From Microbacterium schleiferi (lineage in GTDB: Bacteria > Actinomycetota > Actinomycetes > Actinomycetales > Microbacteriaceae): DNA of 64,000 nucleotides. The notes beneath the pieces were generated by a model, which saw only the letters and a program-made list of their open reading frames with translations, made no database searches and had not been told where the DNA came from. The translations under genes and the position numbers were made by a program. Positions 22,140-34,706 of the stretch are shown here, piece after piece. Position 1 is the first letter of the stretch, and each line of letters starts with the position of its first letter. The stretch spans positions 806,001 to 870,000 of the forward strand of contig NZ_CP064760.1 of assembly GCF_015565955.1 (NCBI RefSeq), given 5' to 3'.

Positions 22140-23831
22140 GTGGGCTCCCGCGGGGCCACCGAGCCGTCGTTTCGTCCGCTGATCTGGCGGCGAAACTGGC
22201 GGGCGTGGCCCGATAACCTCGTGCACCTGTGGCGACGTTCGCTGCGGTTTCGCACACTCGCTGTCACGATCGTGCTCACGGCGTTCTCGATTCTCATCGC
22301 GGTGACCTGGACAGCCCTGGCGATCCAAGACGACCTGTTCGCCTCACGTCGCGACGAGGTCACGGAGCAGGCGCTGCGTGCGACAGCATCCGCGCAGACC
22401 GTGCTCGACGGTGCCGACACGCAGGGTGACAGCGCGCAGATCCAGCGCGTCTGGCTCGGACTGCGCACAGCCCTGCAGCAGCAGGCCTCGACCGACATGA
22501 TCGCGACGTTTCGCATGGGGGCGCCCTCGGCTGCTGCGCAGGCGTACCGCGTCGGCGAGTTCGATACGGCGATCATCTCGGAGGGCCTGCGCGAGAAGGT
22601 CCGGGCCGACGCGAATCAGCAGTGGTGGCAATCGGTCGCCCTCGATGCCTCGGGCACGCCGGGCATCGTCGTCGGGCAGCAGCTCATCTTCCCGCAGGTC
22701 GGCAGCTTCGAGGTCTACTACGCCTATGGGCTGGAGGGAGCCGATCAGACGCTGCGATTCGTCCAGGCGACGCTGTGGGTCGTCGGTGTCGCGCTGGTCT
22801 TGCTCATCGGAGGCATCGCCTGGTTCGTGCTCCGCTCGGTCACCACTCCCATCGGGGAAGCGGCACAGACCAGCGCAAAGCTCGCCGCCGGTGAGCTCGG
22901 GGTTCGGCTGCCCGTGCGCGGCGAGGATGAGCTCGCGACCCTGGGTGAGTCCTTCAACGCCATGGCCGACAGCATCGAAACCCAGATCAAGGAGCTCGCC
23001 GATCTGTCGCTGGTTCAACAGCGATTCGTCTCTGATGTCTCCCACGAGCTGCGGACACCGCTGACCACCATCCGGCTCGCGGCCGACATGTTGAACGACC
23101 GCCGGGAGGAGTTCGACCCTGCGACGGCGCGCGCTGCCGAGTTGCTGGCTGCCCAGGTCGAGCGGTTCGAGGTTCTCCTGAGCGACCTCCTGGAGATCAG
23201 CCGGTACGACGCGGGCTCGGTACAGCTCGAGCTCGAGCCCACGAGTCTGGCTCACGTCGCGGAAGATGTGATCGCCTCCATGGAGCAGGTTGCTGAGCAG
23301 CACAAGACTGACCTGCGGCTGGTCGCCCCAGGCGGATACTCGCCGGTGGATATGGACCCGAGACGTGTGCGCCGGGTCCTGCGGAACCTGATCGGGAACG
23401 CCATCGAGCACGGGGAGGGCGGGCCGGTCGTGGTCACCGTGGACAGTAATCAGCAGGCCGTGGCCGTCGGAGTTCGAGACTTCGGAATGGGCATCGCCGC
23501 CGAGGATGCCGCACGCGTGTTCGACCGGTTCTGGCGCGCCGATCCTTCCCGCAAGCGAACCCTCGGCGGGACGGGGCTGGGCCTGGCGATCTCGCTCGGT
23601 GACGCGAAGCTTCATGGCGGAGACCTGGCCGTATGGTCCGAACCCGGACGCGGTGCACATTTCGTGCTCACGCTTCCCCGCGGTGCGCACCGCACGGGAT
23701 TTGCAGCGCTTCCGCTGGACTCGCCCATCCCGCTGGATCCGGGCGACGAGAACACGGTAGACGCCTTCGAGCACACGCAGCCGATCTCGACGATCCCGGG
23801 CGGCGACAGGGCGCCAGGAGGTGAGTCATGA
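22140..23831 (+). CDS. mtrB: Sensor histidine kinase MtrB
   Basis: A 563-residue kinase, close to the mycobacterial length. It has two membrane helices (about residues 42-62 and 205-230) flanking an extracytoplasmic sensor domain, a HAMP linker, and a HisKA domain with phospho-acceptor His302 in FVSDVSHELRTPLTTIR. The ATPase domain has NLIGNAIEHGEGGP (N box), VRDFGMGIAAED (G1) and GGTGLGLAIS (G2). It phosphorylates MtrA. The start is a GTG at 22140. Its stop overlaps the lpqB start by ATGA. Confidence 0.94.
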   Translation: MGSRGATEPSFRPLIWRRNWRAWPDNLVHLWRRSLRFRTLAVTIVLTAFSILIAVTWTALAIQDDLFASRRDEVTEQALRATASAQTVLDGADTQGDSAQIQRVWLGLRTALQQQASTDMIATFRMGAPSAAAQAYRVGEFDTAIISEGLREKVRADANQQWWQSVALDASGTPGIVVGQQLIFPQVGSFEVYYAYGLEGADQTLRFVQATLWVVGVALVLLIGGIAWFVLRSVTTPIGEAAQTSAKLAAGELGVRLPVRGEDELATLGESFNAMADSIETQIKELADLSLVQQRFVSDVSHELRTPLTTIRLAADMLNDRREEFDPATARAAELLAAQVERFEVLLSDLLEISRYDAGSVQLELEPTSLAHVAEDVIASMEQVAEQHKTDLRLVAPGGYSPVDMDPRRVRRVLRNLIGNAIEHGEGGPVVVTVDSNQQAVAVGVRDFGMGIAAEDAARVFDRFWRADPSRKRTLGGTGLGLAISLGDAKLHGGDLAVWSEPGRGAHFVLTLPRGAHRTGFAALPLDSPIPLDPGDENTVDAFEHTQPISTIPGGDRAPGGES

Positions 23832-25512
23832 GGCGGCTCATCGGCGGCACACTCGCCCTACTCGGCATCCTTGCGCTCGCTGCCTGCGCGGGGCTTCCCG
23901 TCAGCGGTCCCGTCACGGCGGGACGCCCCGTTGATGAGGCACGAACCGGGCCCGAGGTGCGCTTCTTCCCGGAAGAACCCCAGCCGGGAGCGACCCAGGA
24001 GGAGATCGTCGAGGGCTTTCTGCTTGCCGGATCGGGCTCCAGCAACGACTGGCAGACGGCTCGGTCCTTTCTGGCGCCCTCGATCCAGTCGTCGTGGGAC
24101 CCCTCAGCGGGGGTGGCGGTCGTCCCCACGGGGGAGATCGTCGCGCAGCCGGCGGTCGATGACACCGTGACGGTCACTCTCGCTCCCGTTGCCAGCGTCG
24201 ATGACACCGGCCGCTACGAGCCTGCTCTCGGCGGCACCGCGACCCTCGCGTTCGACCTGGTCCAGGTCGCAGGCCAGTGGCGGATATCGAAGGCTCCCGA
24301 CGGGATCGTCCTCGACGAGAGTGTGTTCGGGACCGTTTTTCATCGCTACTCGGTGATGTACTTCGACCCCTCGTGGACCTATCTCGTTCCCGACGAGAGA
24401 TGGTTCCCCACGACGTCCGCTGCCGTACGCATCACTGGCGCGCTGGTCGACGAGCAGCCCAGCGACTGGCTCACCGGGGCCGTGTCCACAGCCTTCACGG
24501 ACGATGTGACATCCGTCTATTCGTCTGTGCCGCAGAGCGCCGGTACCGCGCGGGTCGAGCTTTCTCCCGAGGCGCTCGCGCTCGAGCAGCTCACGATCGA
24601 TCGCATGGCCACGCAGCTGGAAGCGAGTCTGGCAACCGCCGGCATCACCGAGGTGCAACTGACCGTCGACGGCGTCCCCATCGCGGCGACGCCGGTACAG
24701 ACCAGATCGACCGCCGTGACCGGCGCCCCTCTTGTCATGACCGATCAGGGCTTCGGTTTCCTCTCGGGTGGCGAGCTCACGACGATCACGGGGCTTTCGG
24801 ATGCCGTCGCGCGAAGCACGCCCGTGGCCGTCCAGGTCGGGCCGGATCAGCGAAGCGCGGCGGTCCTCTCGGCTGACGGATCGGTCGTGCGGGCCGAGGC
24901 GACCGACAACATCGTCGTGCTCGACACGCGAAGCGCTCTTCGAGCCCCGGTGATCGATGCCCGAGGGTACGTGTGGAGCATTCCCGCCAGATCGCCTGCC
25001 GCTCTCACCGCGTTCGGTCCTGGCGTCGAGTCGCCGTTGCTCTCTCAGCCATGGGCTGCCGCGGGCGTCACGGATGTCCAGGCGATAGCGATCTCGCGCG
25101 ATGGCACGCGAATAGCGGGCGTCGTGCGGATCGGGGACCGAACCGAGCTGTGGCTGTCGGGCATCATCCGCGACGAAAGGGACAATCGGGGGGCCCCGGC
25201 TCGCCTCGGAGAGCCGATCGTCGCGGGCACGATCGAGGGTGAGGCGGTCTCGATGGTCTGGACCGATGACGTCACTGTCGCGGTCGTGGTGCGCTCGGGA
25301 ACCGAGACCGATATCGTCGAGCAGACCGTCGGGGGACCTCCTCGACGATTGCCGGGCCTGCCGGCGCGTCGATCACGACGGTGGCGACCGCGACCTCGAG
25401 CATCCGGCTGCGCTCCGATGACGGCGGACTGTACGTCCGTCGCGGTGCCAACTGGCTGCAGACGGCAGAGGGCATCATGCTGCTGGCGGTGCAGCAGGGC
25501 ACGCCCCCGTAG
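23828..25512 (+). CDS. lpqB: Lipoprotein LpqB, MtrAB accessory (apparent frameshift)
   Basis: About 561 residues if repaired. The signal peptide ends in a lipobox LAAC with Cys20, so the protein is lipid-anchored outside the membrane. A GerMN-type domain follows, then a C-terminal beta-propeller-like LpqB domain. In mycobacteria LpqB contacts the MtrB sensor domain and tunes MtrA activation. The frame breaks between about 25351 and 25364, in a GGG or GG run; past it the correct frame reads GASITTVATATSSIRLRS and ends at TAG 25510-25512. The uncorrected frame would read on to 25618 with an unrelated tail. Confidence 0.9.
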
Positions 25513-25614
25513 CGGATGGACGGGGCTCCTCCCCAGCGTGTGCAGGGACGCCGCCGTCCCCGTACGCGACGATCCGGTACGCGCGGCTCACCGGCCCGGG
25601 TACACGGTGGTGCC

Positions 25615-26316
25615 GTGACCAGTTCTCGTTCGGCGGTTGCTGCCGCATGGGCCCGCGACGCTGCGGCGCAGGCAGTCTCGTGGCTGATCCCGGTCGACTG
25701 CGCAGGATGCGGCAGGGCAGATATCTCCCTCTGCGAGGAGTGTGAACTGGCGCTGCGTCGCAGCGCCGTGAGGCACCGGATGGTGGGTGAACTCGACGTG
25801 TTCAGCGCGCTGGACTACGCCGGCCCGGTCGTGGGAGTCATGCGCTCTCTCAAGTCGGACGGAAGAACGGGGCTTGCTCGGCCCCTGGGCGCTGCCCTGC
25901 GTGCGACGCTGGAGCGTGCCGAGGTCCTGCCCGGCGGGATGTGGACCGGGGGCGCGACGCTGTCGCTCGTGCCGGTCGCGATCCCTTCGTCACCCGCCGC
26001 GTTCGCTCGCCGGGGCTACCGGGTGGTCGAGCTCATCGCACGCCGCGCGGGACTCCGGTGCCTGCCTGTCCTCCGGAGTGTCGGCGCTGCCATCGATCAA
26101 CGCGCGCTCGGCCGGGCTGCGCGAGAACGGAACACGGAAGGCATGTTCGCGGTGCTGTCCGTGCCCCGCCAGCCGGTCGTTCTGATCGACGACGTCATCA
26201 CGACCGGCGCAACTCTCCGCGCGGCAGCTGACGCGTTGCGGGCAGAGGGAGCGACGGTCCTCGGCGCGGTCACCGTCGCGTCCACGCCGCTGCGGTGGAC
26301 GCCGAACCCGCGATGA
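25615..26316 (+). CDS. comF: ComF-family phosphoribosyltransferase
   Basis: A 233-residue protein with an N-terminal zinc-ribbon (DCAGCGRADISLCEEC) and a type I phosphoribosyltransferase fold whose PRPP loop is VVLIDDVITTGATL. The IDQRALGRAARERN segment fits the usual ComF middle motif. ComF aids DNA uptake in competent bacteria, but in actinobacteria it lies between lpqB and hpf-secA without other competence genes, and its job is unsettled. The GTG at 25615 was chosen because it gives a compact N-terminus; an ATG at 25516 is in frame but starts just past the corrected lpqB stop. Confidence 0.85.
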   Translation: MTSSRSAVAAAWARDAAAQAVSWLIPVDCAGCGRADISLCEECELALRRSAVRHRMVGELDVFSALDYAGPVVGVMRSLKSDGRTGLARPLGAALRATLERAEVLPGGMWTGGATLSLVPVAIPSSPAAFARRGYRVVELIARRAGLRCLPVLRSVGAAIDQRALGRAARERNTEGMFAVLSVPRQPVVLIDDVITTGATLRAAADALRAEGATVLGAVTVASTPLRWTPNPR

Positions 26317-26427
26317 TCACCGCGTCCACACGCGCCCGCTCACGCTGTCGGGCCGGCGTTCGGCCGCCCGGAGCGGGCGAACACGTCGTCGTCGCCGCGG
26401 AGCATATCGACACGGCGTAGATCGTGC

Positions 26428-26456
26428 GTGACAGGCAGATGACCAGGGTCTAACGT
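26428..26456 (+). promoter_or_regulatory. Probable hpf promoter
   Basis: GTGACA (26428-26433), a 17-base spacer and TAACGT (26451-26456) precede hpf and give a leader of about 60 bases. Unlike many neighbours, this transcript would carry a leader and a strong AGGAGG site (26511-26516). Confidence 0.5.
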
Positions 26457-26479
26457 GGGGGTGACAAGGCGACTGATGG

Positions 26480-26501
26480 TCCGCCCTTGGAACCGGGCGG
26501 A
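26480..26501 (+). promoter_or_regulatory. Hairpin in the hpf leader
   Basis: TCCGCCC (26480-26486) and GGGCGGA (26495-26501) pair perfectly around an eight-base loop, nine bases before the AGGAGG ribosome site of hpf. Such a hairpin could set translation or stability of the hpf message; no factor can be named. Confidence 0.45.
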
Positions 26502-26521
26502 CCGGAAACAAGGAGGTCAAG

Positions 26522-27178
26522 ATGGACACGAACATCGTCGGCGTGGGGGTTGGTATCACAGACCGCTTCCGCTCGGTCGTCGAAGAGAAAGTCGTCCGGA
26601 TCGAGCACCTCGCGCCCCGTGCGCAGCGCGTCGATGTCAAGGTCACTCACCGCACGTACCGCACCGGGCGGGTGGAAGACCACACGGTCGAGCTCACGCT
26701 CACCGGCAAAGGCCCGCTGGTGCGGGCCGAGGCAACGGATGCCGACAAGTTCACGGCGCTCGACATGGCCGTCGACAAGCTGTGCGAGCAGCTGCGCCGG
26801 GCCAAGGACAAGAGGGTGGATGCTCGCAATCACCCCCGCAAGGCCATGTTCGACAAGGGTCGCGGGGAGCTCGAGGGCATCGACATCCAGCCAGCGTCGG
26901 CGGATGCCATCCGGCGTGTGGCTACCGGCGAGGTCCCGATCGTCGATGGTGAGGACGAGGAGGCGTACACCCCTGTCGTCATCCGAACCAAGGAGTTCGA
27001 CGCGGAGTGGATGACCGTCGAGGAGGCCGTGGACCGGATGGAACTCGTCGGTCACGACTTCTTCTTGTTCATCAACGCCGCGACCGACCACCCGAGTGTT
27101 GTCTACCGGCGTAAGGGCTGGGACTACGGTGTGATCTCTCTCACGACGGAGGCGCGCCCCGCAGCCCTGGTGAGCTGA
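26522..27178 (+). CDS. hpf: Long-form ribosome hibernation promoting factor
   Basis: A 218-residue long HPF. The N-terminal S30AE domain (about 1-100) binds the decoding centre of the 30S subunit, seen as VGVGITDRFRSVVEEKV and RVDVKVTHRTYRTGR. The C-terminal domain (about 155-215), with VVIRTKEFDAEWMTVEEAV and FFLFINAATDHPSVVYRRK, dimerises and joins two 70S ribosomes into inactive 100S particles in stationary phase. Strong AGGAGG five bases before the ATG. In mycobacteria hpf directly precedes secA1; here four minus-strand genes intervene. Confidence 0.95.
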   Translation: MDTNIVGVGVGITDRFRSVVEEKVVRIEHLAPRAQRVDVKVTHRTYRTGRVEDHTVELTLTGKGPLVRAEATDADKFTALDMAVDKLCEQLRRAKDKRVDARNHPRKAMFDKGRGELEGIDIQPASADAIRRVATGEVPIVDGEDEEAYTPVVIRTKEFDAEWMTVEEAVDRMELVGHDFFLFINAATDHPSVVYRRKGWDYGVISLTTEARPAALVS

Positions 27179-27213
27179 TTCCCGAGGGTCTGCTTCCGCA
27201 GGTCTCGAAGGTC

Positions 27214-27245
27214 GGATGCCGCGAACCGCTCGGTTCGCGGCATCC
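27214..27245. terminator. Bidirectional hairpin terminator between hpf and the coiled-coil gene
   Basis: A perfect inverted repeat of 15 bases per arm (27214-27228 and 27231-27245; GGATGCCGCGAACCG and its complement) lies 35 bases after the hpf stop and six bases before the stop of the convergent coiled-coil gene. Being symmetrical it can serve both strands. The outer arms carry the GGATGC motif that is over-represented in this genome. Confidence 0.8.
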
Positions 27246-27250
27246 GTCAT

Positions 27251-28606
27251 TCAGTCGAAGATGCCGTCCAGGATGCTGCCGATGACCAGGCCTCCGAGGA
27301 TTCCGCCGACCAGATCCGAGCCTCCGCCGGTGCGTCGTCCGAAGCCCTCCATCGGGCCTGCCCACTGCGGCGGCGGGCCAGCCGCGGGCCGCGAGGCATC
27401 GATATCGCGCTGGGCATAGCGCAGGGCCTCGCTCGCCAGGTGAGCGGCGCGGCGGGCGGTCTCCATCGCCTGCTCGCGGTCGTCCTCGGCGATCGTGGGC
27501 ACGGTGGCTGCTGCACCGCCGACGATGCGGTCGAGGTCGGCTCGTACCCGCTCGGCTTCGGCGAGACGAGTGCGCGCATCGGCGCCGATCCACCCGCGGT
27601 GACCGGCGATGACGTCCCGGGCAACCGCGAGCTGGCGGTCGGCATCATCGACCGCGTGCCGGACGTGACCGAGCTCAGGAACCGGCCGGGCCGCACGCTC
27701 ACGTGCGGCAGCGACCGCCGCATCCAGGGCAGCATTCGCCTCCCGCAGGCGGGTCAGATGCTCGAACGGGTCGGTGTTCACCCCGGCCGCCGGAAGTGCG
27801 GTCAGGGCCGCCTGCAGCGCCGACATCGCCTCGATGACGGCGGGCACCTGGGGTGCGGTGCGCGCAGCGATCAGATCGCCGCGCGAGTCTTCGACGATCG
27901 CGCCCAGAGTCGACTCGGCACGCAGGGCTTCGACCTCGAACGTCTCGAGGGCGTCCACGAGCGTTTCGCCGCGACGCACAGCCTCGGTAGCCGCCTCCAT
28001 CGCGAGGTTCGCCTGCTCGCGCTGGCCGGCTTCGCGGCGTCGCTCGGCCACGGCAGCGCTGTGTTCGGCAAAGCCCAGCAGCTGCTCGGCCTCTGCGGGG
28101 TTGGCTGCGACCCCTTCCAGAGCGCTCGGCGAGTACCGTGCCGCGAGGCGCTGGACAGTGCCGCGGGCGTGAGGCAGCCGGGTGCGGATGCGGGCGGCAT
28201 CTGCGCGCACCCGCGCGATGATCTCCGGGGCTCTGCGCGCTCGCTCGATCGGTTCGGCCAGCGCCGTCATCCTGTCTTCGAGAAGGTCTTCGGCCCACTC
28301 GCACAGCTGCACGATCCGCGCGTTGCGGGTGCGAAGCTCGTCGGCGGTATCCGGGATCTCGTCGTGGTTGAGCTGCTGCAGGTGGAACGCTTCCTGCATG
28401 TGGGTTCGCACCGCCTCGATCGCTGTGCGCAGGTCACCGACCGCGTTCGGTCCGAGCTCTGCCTCTGCGAAGGAAACCTCATCGGCGGCGAGACGGATGT
28501 GTTCATCGGCCGCGACCAGAGCGCTCTGGGCGCGGCGGGCGAGGTCGGCATCCCGCTCCGCGACCTCCGTCTGCTCGCGCTTGCGTCGTCCCCAGAAACC
28601 GGCCAT
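27251..28606 (-). CDS. Coiled-coil protein with a C-terminal hydrophobic hairpin, unknown
   Basis: A 451-residue protein not recognised. It begins with a basic stretch (MAGFWGRRKR), then some 380 residues rich in Ala, Glu, Arg and Leu that look like long alpha-helical coiled coil (for example ERDADLARRAQSALVAADEH), a Pro-rich linker, and a glycine-rich hydrophobic end (DLVGGILGGLVIGSILDGIF) that may insert in the membrane. The end resembles that of some TPM-domain proteins, but no TPM domain is present. A minus-strand TAGGAT (28613-28618) lies six bases before the ATG, so the transcript is probably leaderless. It stands apart from the exporter operon upstream by 41 bases. Confidence 0.7.
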   Translation of the reverse strand: MAGFWGRRKREQTEVAERDADLARRAQSALVAADEHIRLAADEVSFAEAELGPNAVGDLRTAIEAVRTHMQEAFHLQQLNHDEIPDTADELRTRNARIVQLCEWAEDLLEDRMTALAEPIERARRAPEIIARVRADAARIRTRLPHARGTVQRLAARYSPSALEGVAANPAEAEQLLGFAEHSAAVAERRREAGQREQANLAMEAATEAVRRGETLVDALETFEVEALRAESTLGAIVEDSRGDLIAARTAPQVPAVIEAMSALQAALTALPAAGVNTDPFEHLTRLREANAALDAAVAAARERAARPVPELGHVRHAVDDADRQLAVARDVIAGHRGWIGADARTRLAEAERVRADLDRIVGGAAATVPTIAEDDREQAMETARRAAHLASEALRYAQRDIDASRPAAGPPPQWAGPMEGFGRRTGGGSDLVGGILGGLVIGSILDGIFD

Positions 28607-28647
28607 GACTCGATCCTAGAATCGCCCACCCGAGGTGAGGCTGAGCC

Positions 28648-29859
28648 TCAGACGCGGAGAGTATCGATGACCCGGGCGCGCACGGCGACGAGCGCCGGCA
28701 GGAACCCCGCGAGTGCGCCGATGGCGATGGCAGCAACGAGCCCCGTGACAGCTGCGCGCACCGGGAACCCCGGAAGATCTTGCATCCCGCCGAAGAGGGT
28801 CAGCACCATCGGGGTGCGCAAAATCGCGACAGCGAGAACGATTCCGACGACGCCGGCGACGGCCGTGGCCACGACACTCTCCAGCAGCACAGCCGTGAAG
28901 ATCCGGCCCGCGGTTGCCCCGAAGCTGCGGCGTACACCGATCTCGCGGATCCGCTGGCGCATGGCGACGAGCTGAATGTTCACGAGGCCGAGACCACCCA
29001 GCAGCAGGATCAGCACGGCTATCGATCCCGTGATGATCTCGAACAGGGCTGAGGCGTTCTGTGCGTCGGGGCGTGATCCCCAGTCGGTGCGATTCACGAT
29101 CACCTCGACGCCGTCTCCGGCGGCTGCGCGAACATCGGATGCCAGCAGTGCACCAACCTCGGGGGTGATCTCTTCCGGCGCCCACAGTTCCCAGATCACG
29201 CCGGTATCGGCCGGCAGTGCGTCAACCCGGTCCCGGTAGCCGTCGTAGAGCATCCAGATCTGCTTGTTGTTGTCCCACTCGCCCTCCCGCGGCGTGACCC
29301 CGACGACTGGAAACGTGCCCCCTGCGGTGCCGAGCACCTGAAGAGTCGGGTGGGAAGCCAGCGGCGGGGACCCGAGCGCCGTCCACAGCGGGAAGCTGAT
29401 CACCATGGGCGGCGCGAGCAGGTCTCCGTCACCGGGCACGAACCAGCGACCCTCGGCAACGGTGGATCGGTGGATGACGGGGTAGGCGGGGTCCACGAGG
29501 GTCGCGGGCACCGGCCGAACCCAATCCGGCGTCTGCACCTGCAGTGTCACGGTTTGTGCGACACGCGAGATGTATGACAGGTCGAACCGCGCCGCGGCGC
29601 CCATGACCTGAGCGTCGAAGCGATCCCAGTCCATCGGGCTGCCGTCGCTCGACATGCCCGATACCGAGATCGTCGCCACCCGCCCGCCGTAGCGGTCGGA
29701 TTGCTCGGCGGCGTACTGGCGTTGATACTCGCCGAGGGCGACGACCGCCGTCAACGCCGCTACCGAGACGGCGATCCCGACCAGGCTCAGCAGGACCCGC
29801 AGCTTGTGGTGGCGCAACTCTGCCCACGCCTCGAGGAGTGCGCCCACCAGCCCGCTCAT
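28648..29859 (-). CDS. MacB-like ABC transporter permease (FtsX/MacB fold)
   Basis: A 403-residue permease with one N-terminal membrane helix ([20 protein letters not shown]), a large extracytoplasmic MacB-type domain (about 50-270) and three C-terminal helices with the conserved [19 protein letters not shown] coupling motif. This is the type VII ABC architecture used by MacB, LolCDE and FtsX, moving substrates outside the membrane by a mechanical stroke. It overlaps the ATPase gene by ATGA. Likely cargo: a peptide, lipid-linked molecule or antibiotic; unknown. Confidence 0.9.
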   Translation of the reverse strand: MSGLVGALLEAWAELRHHKLRVLLSLVGIAVSVAALTAVVALGEYQRQYAAEQSDRYGGRVATISVSGMSSDGSPMDWDRFDAQVMGAAARFDLSYISRVAQTVTLQVQTPDWVRPVPATLVDPAYPVIHRSTVAEGRWFVPGDGDLLAPPMVISFPLWTALGSPPLASHPTLQVLGTAGGTFPVVGVTPREGEWDNNKQIWMLYDGYRDRVDALPADTGVIWELWAPEEITPEVGALLASDVRAAAGDGVEVIVNRTDWGSRPDAQNASALFEIITGSIAVLILLLGGLGLVNIQLVAMRQRIREIGVRRSFGATAGRIFTAVLLESVVATAVAGVVGIVLAVAILRTPMVLTLFGGMQDLPGFPVRAAVTGLVAAIAIGALAGFLPALVAVRARVIDTLRV

Positions 29860-30584
29860 GCCGAAACCGCCCCGAGGGCGGTGTCGGCGAACGCGCGATC
29901 GAGGTCGACGGGGGAGAGCACGCCATCGGCAAGGCGCAGGTGTCGTCGCGCCCGAGCCGCCACGTGCAGATCGTGGGTGATCGTGACCAGGGCAGCATCG
30001 CTCTCGGTGGCGATCTCATCGAGCAGTGTCATCACTGCCGCGCCCGTTTCGACATCGAGGGCGCCGGTCGGTTCGTCGGCGAGGATGAGTGCGGGGCGGC
30101 GCACCAGAGCGCGGGCGATCGCGACGCGTTGCTGCTCGCCGCCGGAAAGCCGCTCGGGCGGCGCGTCGAGCCGGTGGGCAAGGCCCACCCGGTCGAGCAT
30201 CGCGGTCGCGAGCTCGCGGCGACGCCAGAACTGTCTGCCCCGCGCATACCCCAACGGCATCTCGACGTTCTCAAGCGCCGTCCGCCCCGAGAGCAGGTGG
30301 AACTGCTGGAAGACAAAGCCCACGTCCTTGCCGCGCATCCGATCGAGGCGCCCACGCCGGATGCCGGCGACCGCGGCGCCCCGGAATTCCGCCGTTCCCG
30401 AGGTCGGGAGGTCCAGCAGCCCGAGGATGTTCAGCAGCGTCGACTTCCCCGAGCCGCTGCGCCCGACGATCGCGACGTGATCGCCGGCGGAGACCGACAG
30501 GTCCACGCCACGAAGGATGTCCAGCAGCGAGTCGTCCGGGAGCGTGACCTGCTTGGTGACCGCTTCCAGCCTGACCAGGCTCAC
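29856..30584 (-). CDS. ABC transporter ATP-binding protein (MacB/LolD type)
   Basis: A 242-residue ATPase with Walker [11 protein letters not shown] loop [11 protein letters not shown], signature [15 protein letters not shown], Walker [14 protein letters not shown] and switch His in THD. The GALD sequence and length fit the LolD/MacB subclass. The start chosen is the GTG at 30584, whose GTGA overlaps the stop of the adaptor gene; a GTG at 30593 is also in frame. Co-translated with permease and adaptor. Confidence 0.92.
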   Translation of the reverse strand: MSLVRLEAVTKQVTLPDDSLLDILRGVDLSVSAGDHVAIVGRSGSGKSTLLNILGLLDLPTSGTAEFRGAAVAGIRRGRLDRMRGKDVGFVFQQFHLLSGRTALENVEMPLGYARGRQFWRRRELATAMLDRVGLAHRLDAPPERLSGGEQQRVAIARALVRRPALILADEPTGALDVETGAAVMTLLDEIATESDAALVTITHDLHVAARARRHLRLADGVLSPVDLDRAFADTALGAVSA

Positions 30585-31510
30585 CAGTTCCACCCAGGGT
30601 CCTCGCAGTACTCCCCGCCCATGCCGTCATCGAAACAGACGGGCTCGTTCGGCGCCGCGAGCCCCGGTACGAACTGGCGCACCTGTTCGCCCTCGTCCAG
30701 GCCGGAGAGAACCTCGATGACCGCGCCATCGCTGACCCCGAGATCGATCGCCCGCTCCTCGAGCGGGTCGCCGGTTCCCGCATCCACCCATACCTGTCCG
30801 GTTCCTGCACCGCCCCGGACGGATGTGACGGGAACGACCAGAGCATCCTCGACCGTGGCGACGCGGACGGCCAGCTGGGTGCGAAGTCCCGCGAACACGG
30901 TCTGGTCTCCCGGAACCGCGCACGTGACACTCGTCGTGCCGTCCTCCGAGACCTGCACCGACAGCCCGGTGCACACGAAGGGGGCGGGACCTCCCTGGAT
31001 CGTCACCTCGCCCTCGGTGGGTGCATTCAGCAGCCGATACAACTGCACGGGCTCGATCGTGCTGTGCACGTGGTAGCGCGCTGGGCTCAGTGTGGCGATC
31101 TCGCTTCCGATGCTTGTCGACTGGCCCTTCACGACCGCGACCTCGGTGATCTCGCCGGCTTCCGCCGCAACGACCTCAACGGTCTTCGTCGGGTAGGACT
31201 GCTTGATCGTCATCAGCACCTGCCCACCGGTGACCGACTGGCCCGGCGCGACGCGGACCTCGGTCACGGTGCCATCGACCTCCGAGCGCACCGCGACGGC
31301 CTCGTCGCGCGCGATCGTCCCCTCCAGCGTCAGCTCATCGACCACGGTCTGGCGAACGGCCGGAACCACCGGTTCGGTGATCACGCCGCCCGGGTCGGCT
31401 GCCGCGGTCGCGGTGTCGGGGAAGAACGCCACCTTGACCAGCGCAACCGCTATCGCCCCGAACACAACAACCATCAGGATGGGCAGCACCCATCGACGCC
31501 AGATGACCAT
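30581..31510 (-). CDS. Membrane-fusion/adaptor protein of the MacAB-like exporter
   Basis: A 309-residue HlyD/MacA-like protein with an N-terminal membrane helix (WVLPILMVVVFGAIAVALV), a lipoyl-like half-motif RDEAVAVRSEVDGTVTEVRV, further beta-barrel regions and a membrane-proximal VIEVLSGLDEGEQVR. The coiled-coil hairpin is very short, as in monoderm actinobacteria with no outer-membrane channel. The C-terminus is unusual: acidic, with two Cys and Trp ([21 protein letters not shown], given as EPVCFDDG and GGEYCEDPGW). First gene of the exporter operon, with GGAAGG ten bases before the ATG. Confidence 0.85.
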   Translation of the reverse strand: MVIWRRWVLPILMVVVFGAIAVALVKVAFFPDTATAAADPGGVITEPVVPAVRQTVVDELTLEGTIARDEAVAVRSEVDGTVTEVRVAPGQSVTGGQVLMTIKQSYPTKTVEVVAAEAGEITEVAVVKGQSTSIGSEIATLSPARYHVHSTIEPVQLYRLLNAPTEGEVTIQGGPAPFVCTGLSVQVSEDGTTSVTCAVPGDQTVFAGLRTQLAVRVATVEDALVVPVTSVRGGAGTGQVWVDAGTGDPLEERAIDLGVSDGAVIEVLSGLDEGEQVRQFVPGLAAPNEPVCFDDGMGGEYCEDPGWNW

Positions 31511-31815
31511 AGATTCACGCCTTCCGTTTCGCGACGAAGCGCCCCCGATAGCGGCGGTTGGCTCCGTGATCCCCCGCGTGCAACCTAACCCGCGGGCGTC
31601 GAGGATTCCAAGCGTCCGCTGCGACCCTCGGTGACAGTTCAGGGTGTTGTTGCGAAGAACCAGGGTTCGCTGGGGGAGGACCCGGGTTGCTTCCGCTGGC
31701 AGCGGACCCAGCGCACGCCAAGGTCACGGCCCGGTAACATGAGTCGGTATGTCCGAGCGCGGTTCGCGCTGGGTCGGCACCGTGGGTGTCGCCGTTGACA
31801 GATGGAGAGCTTTCC
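31511..31815. other. Divergent intergenic region between the exporter operon and secA
   Basis: A 305-base region holding the promoters of the exporter operon (leftward) and secA (rightward). I see a GGAGAG ribosome site before secA (31804-31809) and GGAAGG before the adaptor gene. No convincing promoter boxes, riboswitch or small gene is visible. A GTG at 31786 is in frame with secA but lies before the ribosome site. Confidence 0.5.
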
Positions 31816-34635
<2,820 letters not shown>

Positions 34636-34653
34636 TCGCGGCAGGCAGCATCA

Positions 34654-34683
34654 GCCGAGCCACGCACGGTCAGGTGGCTCGGC
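34654..34683 (+). terminator. Hairpin terminator after secA
   Basis: GCCGAGCCAC (34654-34663) and GTGGCTCGGC (34674-34683) pair perfectly over ten bases with a ten-base loop, 18 bases past the secA stop. It separates secA from the aminotransferase gene, whose -10 box begins 11 bases later. Confidence 0.75.
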
Positions 34684-34706
34684 GGGTGCGGCATTATCCT
34701 GAACGG

